Below the pieces are notes generated by a model. That model searched no databases and was not told where the DNA came from. It worked only from the letters and a program-made list of their open reading frames with translations. From an uncultured Aquincola sp. (GTDB taxonomy: Bacteria; Pseudomonadota; Gammaproteobacteria; Burkholderiales; Burkholderiaceae), in contig CAKZXL010000400.1 in NCBI GenBank assembly GCA_937883885.1, positions 1-7,842 on the forward strand: a stretch of DNA of 7,842 nucleotides. Direction: 5' to 3'. Position numbers and translations under genes: made by a program. Shown here in pieces: positions 6,091 to 7,842 of the stretch (the first letter of the stretch is position 1; every line of letters begins with the position of its first letter).

Positions 6091-6812
6091 AAACGCTGGG
6101 ACTGCTGGGCGGCATGAGCTGGGAATCCACCGCCGTCTACTACCGCCTGCTCAACCAGGGCGTGTCGCGCCGCCTGGGCGGGCTGCACAGCGCGCCGCTG
6201 CGCATCGCCAGCGTCGACTTCGCGCCCGTGGCGCAGTGGCAGAGCGCCGGCCAGTGGGCCGCCGCGGCGCAGCACCTCGGCGCGCTGGGCTCGGGCCTGT
6301 GGCGCGCCGGTGCGCAGGGCCTGGTGCTGGCCACCAACACCATGCACAAGGTGGCCGACACCATCGAAGCCGCCGCCGGCCTGCCGCTGCTGCACATCGC
6401 CGATGCCACCGGCGCGGCCATCCGTGCGGCCGGCCTGTCGCGCGTGGGCCTGCTGGGCACCCGCTTCACGATGGAAGACAGCACCATCGTCATCGACCGC
6501 CTGCGCCAGCGCAGCGGCCTGGAGGTGCTGGTGCCGCCGGCCGCCGACCGCGCGCGGGTGCATGCCGTCATCTACGATGAGCTGTGCCGCGGCGTGGTCA
6601 GCGAGGCGTCGCGCCAGGCCTTTCTGGGCGTGATCGACCGGCTGGCCGCCCGTGGTGCGCAAGGCGTCATCCTGGGCTGCACTGAAATCTCGCTGCTGCT
6701 GGACCCGGCCCGGCATGCGTTTCCGCTGTTCGACAGCACCGCCCTGCATGCCGAGGCCGCCGTGGCCTGGATGCTGGACGAACCCACCCCCACCGACCGA
6801 AAGCCCACATGA
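6087..6812 (+). CDS. ygeA: YgeA-type broad-specificity amino-acid racemase (aspartate/glutamate racemase superfamily)
   Basis: The 241-residue protein is a close relative of E. coli YgeA (230 residues): MKTLGLLGGMSWEST, GGLHSA, SVDF, NTMHKVAD, LHIADATG, LLGTR, TME, GCTEI and FD..A.HAE..V.WML all match that protein as I recall it. The family inverts the alpha carbon of L/D-amino acids without PLP, by two-base proton transfer. Most relatives use two cysteines; YgeA uses a Thr/Cys pair, and this protein keeps it as Thr83 (in ATNTMHK) and Cys198 (in GCTE). YgeA is reported to act on several amino acids, homoserine among the better ones. The start overlaps the exporter stop and the TGA (6810-6812) overlaps the next ATG at 6809, so the gene sits mid-operon. 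A 10-residue polar tail (EPTPTDRKPT) follows the conserved domain. Cytoplasmic; exact substrate not deducible. Confidence 0.93.
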   Translation: MKTLGLLGGMSWESTAVYYRLLNQGVSRRLGGLHSAPLRIASVDFAPVAQWQSAGQWAAAAQHLGALGSGLWRAGAQGLVLATNTMHKVADTIEAAAGLPLLHIADATGAAIRAAGLSRVGLLGTRFTMEDSTIVIDRLRQRSGLEVLVPPAADRARVHAVIYDELCRGVVSEASRQAFLGVIDRLAARGAQGVILGCTEISLLLDPARHAFPLFDSTALHAEAAVAWMLDEPTPTDRKPT

Positions 6813-7842
6813 CCTGGACCCTGGCCCGCCGCGCCGAGCGGCTCAACCCATCGATCATCCGCGAGATCCTGAAGGTGACCGAGCGGCCCGGCATCGTCTC
6901 GCTGGCCGGCGGCCTGCCCGCGGCCGAGGGCTTTCCGGTCGAGGCCATGCGCGAGGCCGCCGCCCGCGTGCTGACCGATGCACCCCAGGAAGCGCTGCAG
7001 TACGCCGCCAGCGAAGGCTTCGGCCCGCTGCGCGACTGGGTGGCCGCGCAACTGGCCACGCAGGGCATGAAGGTGGACGCCGACCAGGTGCTGATCACCA
7101 CCGGCTCCCAGCAGGGCCTGGACCTGGCCGGTAAGGTGATGCTGGACCCGGGCAGCACCGTGGCGGTGGAGTCGCCCACCTACCTGGGCGCGCTGCAGGC
7201 CTTTGCGCCGTACGAGCCCGAGTTTCTGCCGGTGGACTGCGACGACCAGGGCCCGGTGCCGGCCGCGCTGCAGGCGGCGCGCGGCGCGCGCTTCCTGTAC
7301 ATGCTGCCCAACTTCCAGAACCCGAGCGGCCGCTGCATCGGCGCCGCGCGGCGCGACGCGCTGATGGCCGAATGCCTGCGCCTGGGTCTGCCGGTGCTGG
7401 AAGACAACCCCTACGGCGACCTGTGGTTCGACCAGCCGCCGGCCGCGCCGCTGGCCGCCCATGCCCCCGACCAGGTGCTGTACCTGGGCTCGTTCTCCAA
7501 GGTGCTGGCGCCGGGCCTGCGCCTGGGCTACGTGGTGGCGCCCAAGCCGCTGTACCCCAAGCTGCTGCAGGCCAAGCAGGCGGCCGACCTGCACACGCCG
7601 GGCTTCAACCAGCGGGTGGTGTACGAGGTCATCAAGGACGGCTTCCTCGGCCGCCACGTGCCCACCATCCGCGCCCGCTACAAGGCCCAGCGCGATGCGA
7701 TGAAGGCCGCGCTGGAGCAGCACCTGCCCGCCGGCTGCCGCTGGCAGCTGCCCGAGGGCGGCATGTTCTTCTGGGTCGAGCTGCCCGAGGGCCTGGACAC
7801 GCTGGCCCTGCTGCCCAAAGCGGTGGAAGCTGGCGTGGCCTA
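6809..7842 (+). CDS. LysN/KAT-type PLP-dependent 2-oxoacid aminotransferase, 3' end outside window
   Basis: This frame runs from ATG 6809 to the right edge: 344 codons of a protein that in this family is usually about 390-400 residues. It is a fold-I aminotransferase of the 2-aminoadipate/kynurenine/aromatic group, without a DNA-binding domain. The N-terminal SIIREILKVTERPGIVSLAGGLP is the hallmark of LysN-like enzymes. Further marks are the GSQQGLDL loop (99-106), Asn171 in NFQNPSG, Asp199 and Tyr202 in EDNPYGDL, and the Schiff-base Lys231 in GSFSKVLAPGLRLGY. EGGMFFWVELPEG near 325-340 is the usual late motif; the carboxylate-binding Arg should lie in the missing end. The ATG overlaps the racemase TGA (ATGA), with only a weak upstream ribosome site, so translation is probably coupled. 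Likely role: moving the amino group of an amino acid to 2-oxoglutarate. Whether further operon genes follow cannot be seen. Confidence 0.92.
   Translation, partial: MTWTLARRAERLNPSIIREILKVTERPGIVSLAGGLPAAEGFPVEAMREAAARVLTDAPQEALQYAASEGFGPLRDWVAAQLATQGMKVDADQVLITTGSQQGLDLAGKVMLDPGSTVAVESPTYLGALQAFAPYEPEFLPVDCDDQGPVPAALQAARGARFLYMLPNFQNPSGRCIGAARRDALMAECLRLGLPVLEDNPYGDLWFDQPPAAPLAAHAPDQVLYLGSFSKVLAPGLRLGYVVAPKPLYPKLLQAKQAADLHTPGFNQRVVYEVIKDGFLGRHVPTIRARYKAQRDAMKAALEQHLPAGCRWQLPEGGMFFWVELPEGLDTLALLPKAVEAGVA

Noticed and set aside
1..7842. Mobile elements, CRISPR arrays, tRNA genes or phage genes
   Set aside because: No transposase, integrase, terminal inverted repeats, regularly spaced repeats or tRNA-like foldback was seen, and base composition looks uniform across the genes.

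Overview
The window looks like chromosomal DNA from a high-GC betaproteobacterium, probably of the order Burkholderiales. This rests on very high GC (roughly 70% by eye), strong G/C third-position bias, an RdgC gene (a family of beta- and gammaproteobacteria) and the overall gene families; no taxonomic search was possible. It is almost fully coding: seven complete or nearly complete protein genes plus one 5'-truncated gene. There are no RNA genes, insertion sequences, CRISPR arrays or phage genes that I can support, and no gene-free stretch longer than about 125 bases.

Left part (1-2740, plus strand): the C-terminal third of rdgC (RecA-modulating nucleoid-associated protein), then uup (ABC-F ATPase with two nucleotide-binding domains and a C-terminal coiled-coil region), then a small PaaI-type hotdog thioesterase. 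A perfect 8-bp hairpin at 2722-2740 separates this run from the convergent genes. rdgC and uup both belong to families linked to handling of recombination intermediates.

Middle part (2754-4978, minus strand): an unrecognised 243-residue protein and, upstream of it, a MocR-type regulator (GntR winged helix fused to a fold-I aminotransferase domain with intact PLP residues).

Right part (5101-7842, plus strand): divergent from the MocR gene is a tightly packed operon of an EamA/DMT ten-helix exporter, a YgeA-type broad-specificity amino-acid racemase and a LysN/KAT-type 2-oxoacid aminotransferase that runs off the right edge. The last three genes are joined by two ATGA start/stop overlaps, which indicates translational coupling. 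The 122-base divergent spacer carries several CAGTA/TACTG boxes that are good candidate MocR operators.

Main interpretation: the MocR gene and the exporter-racemase-aminotransferase operon look like one regulatory and metabolic unit in which an amino acid (or its D-enantiomer) is sensed as a PLP adduct, racemised, transaminated and/or exported. The parts are known families; the substrate and the combined role are not evident from the sequence and are the most interesting open question here.
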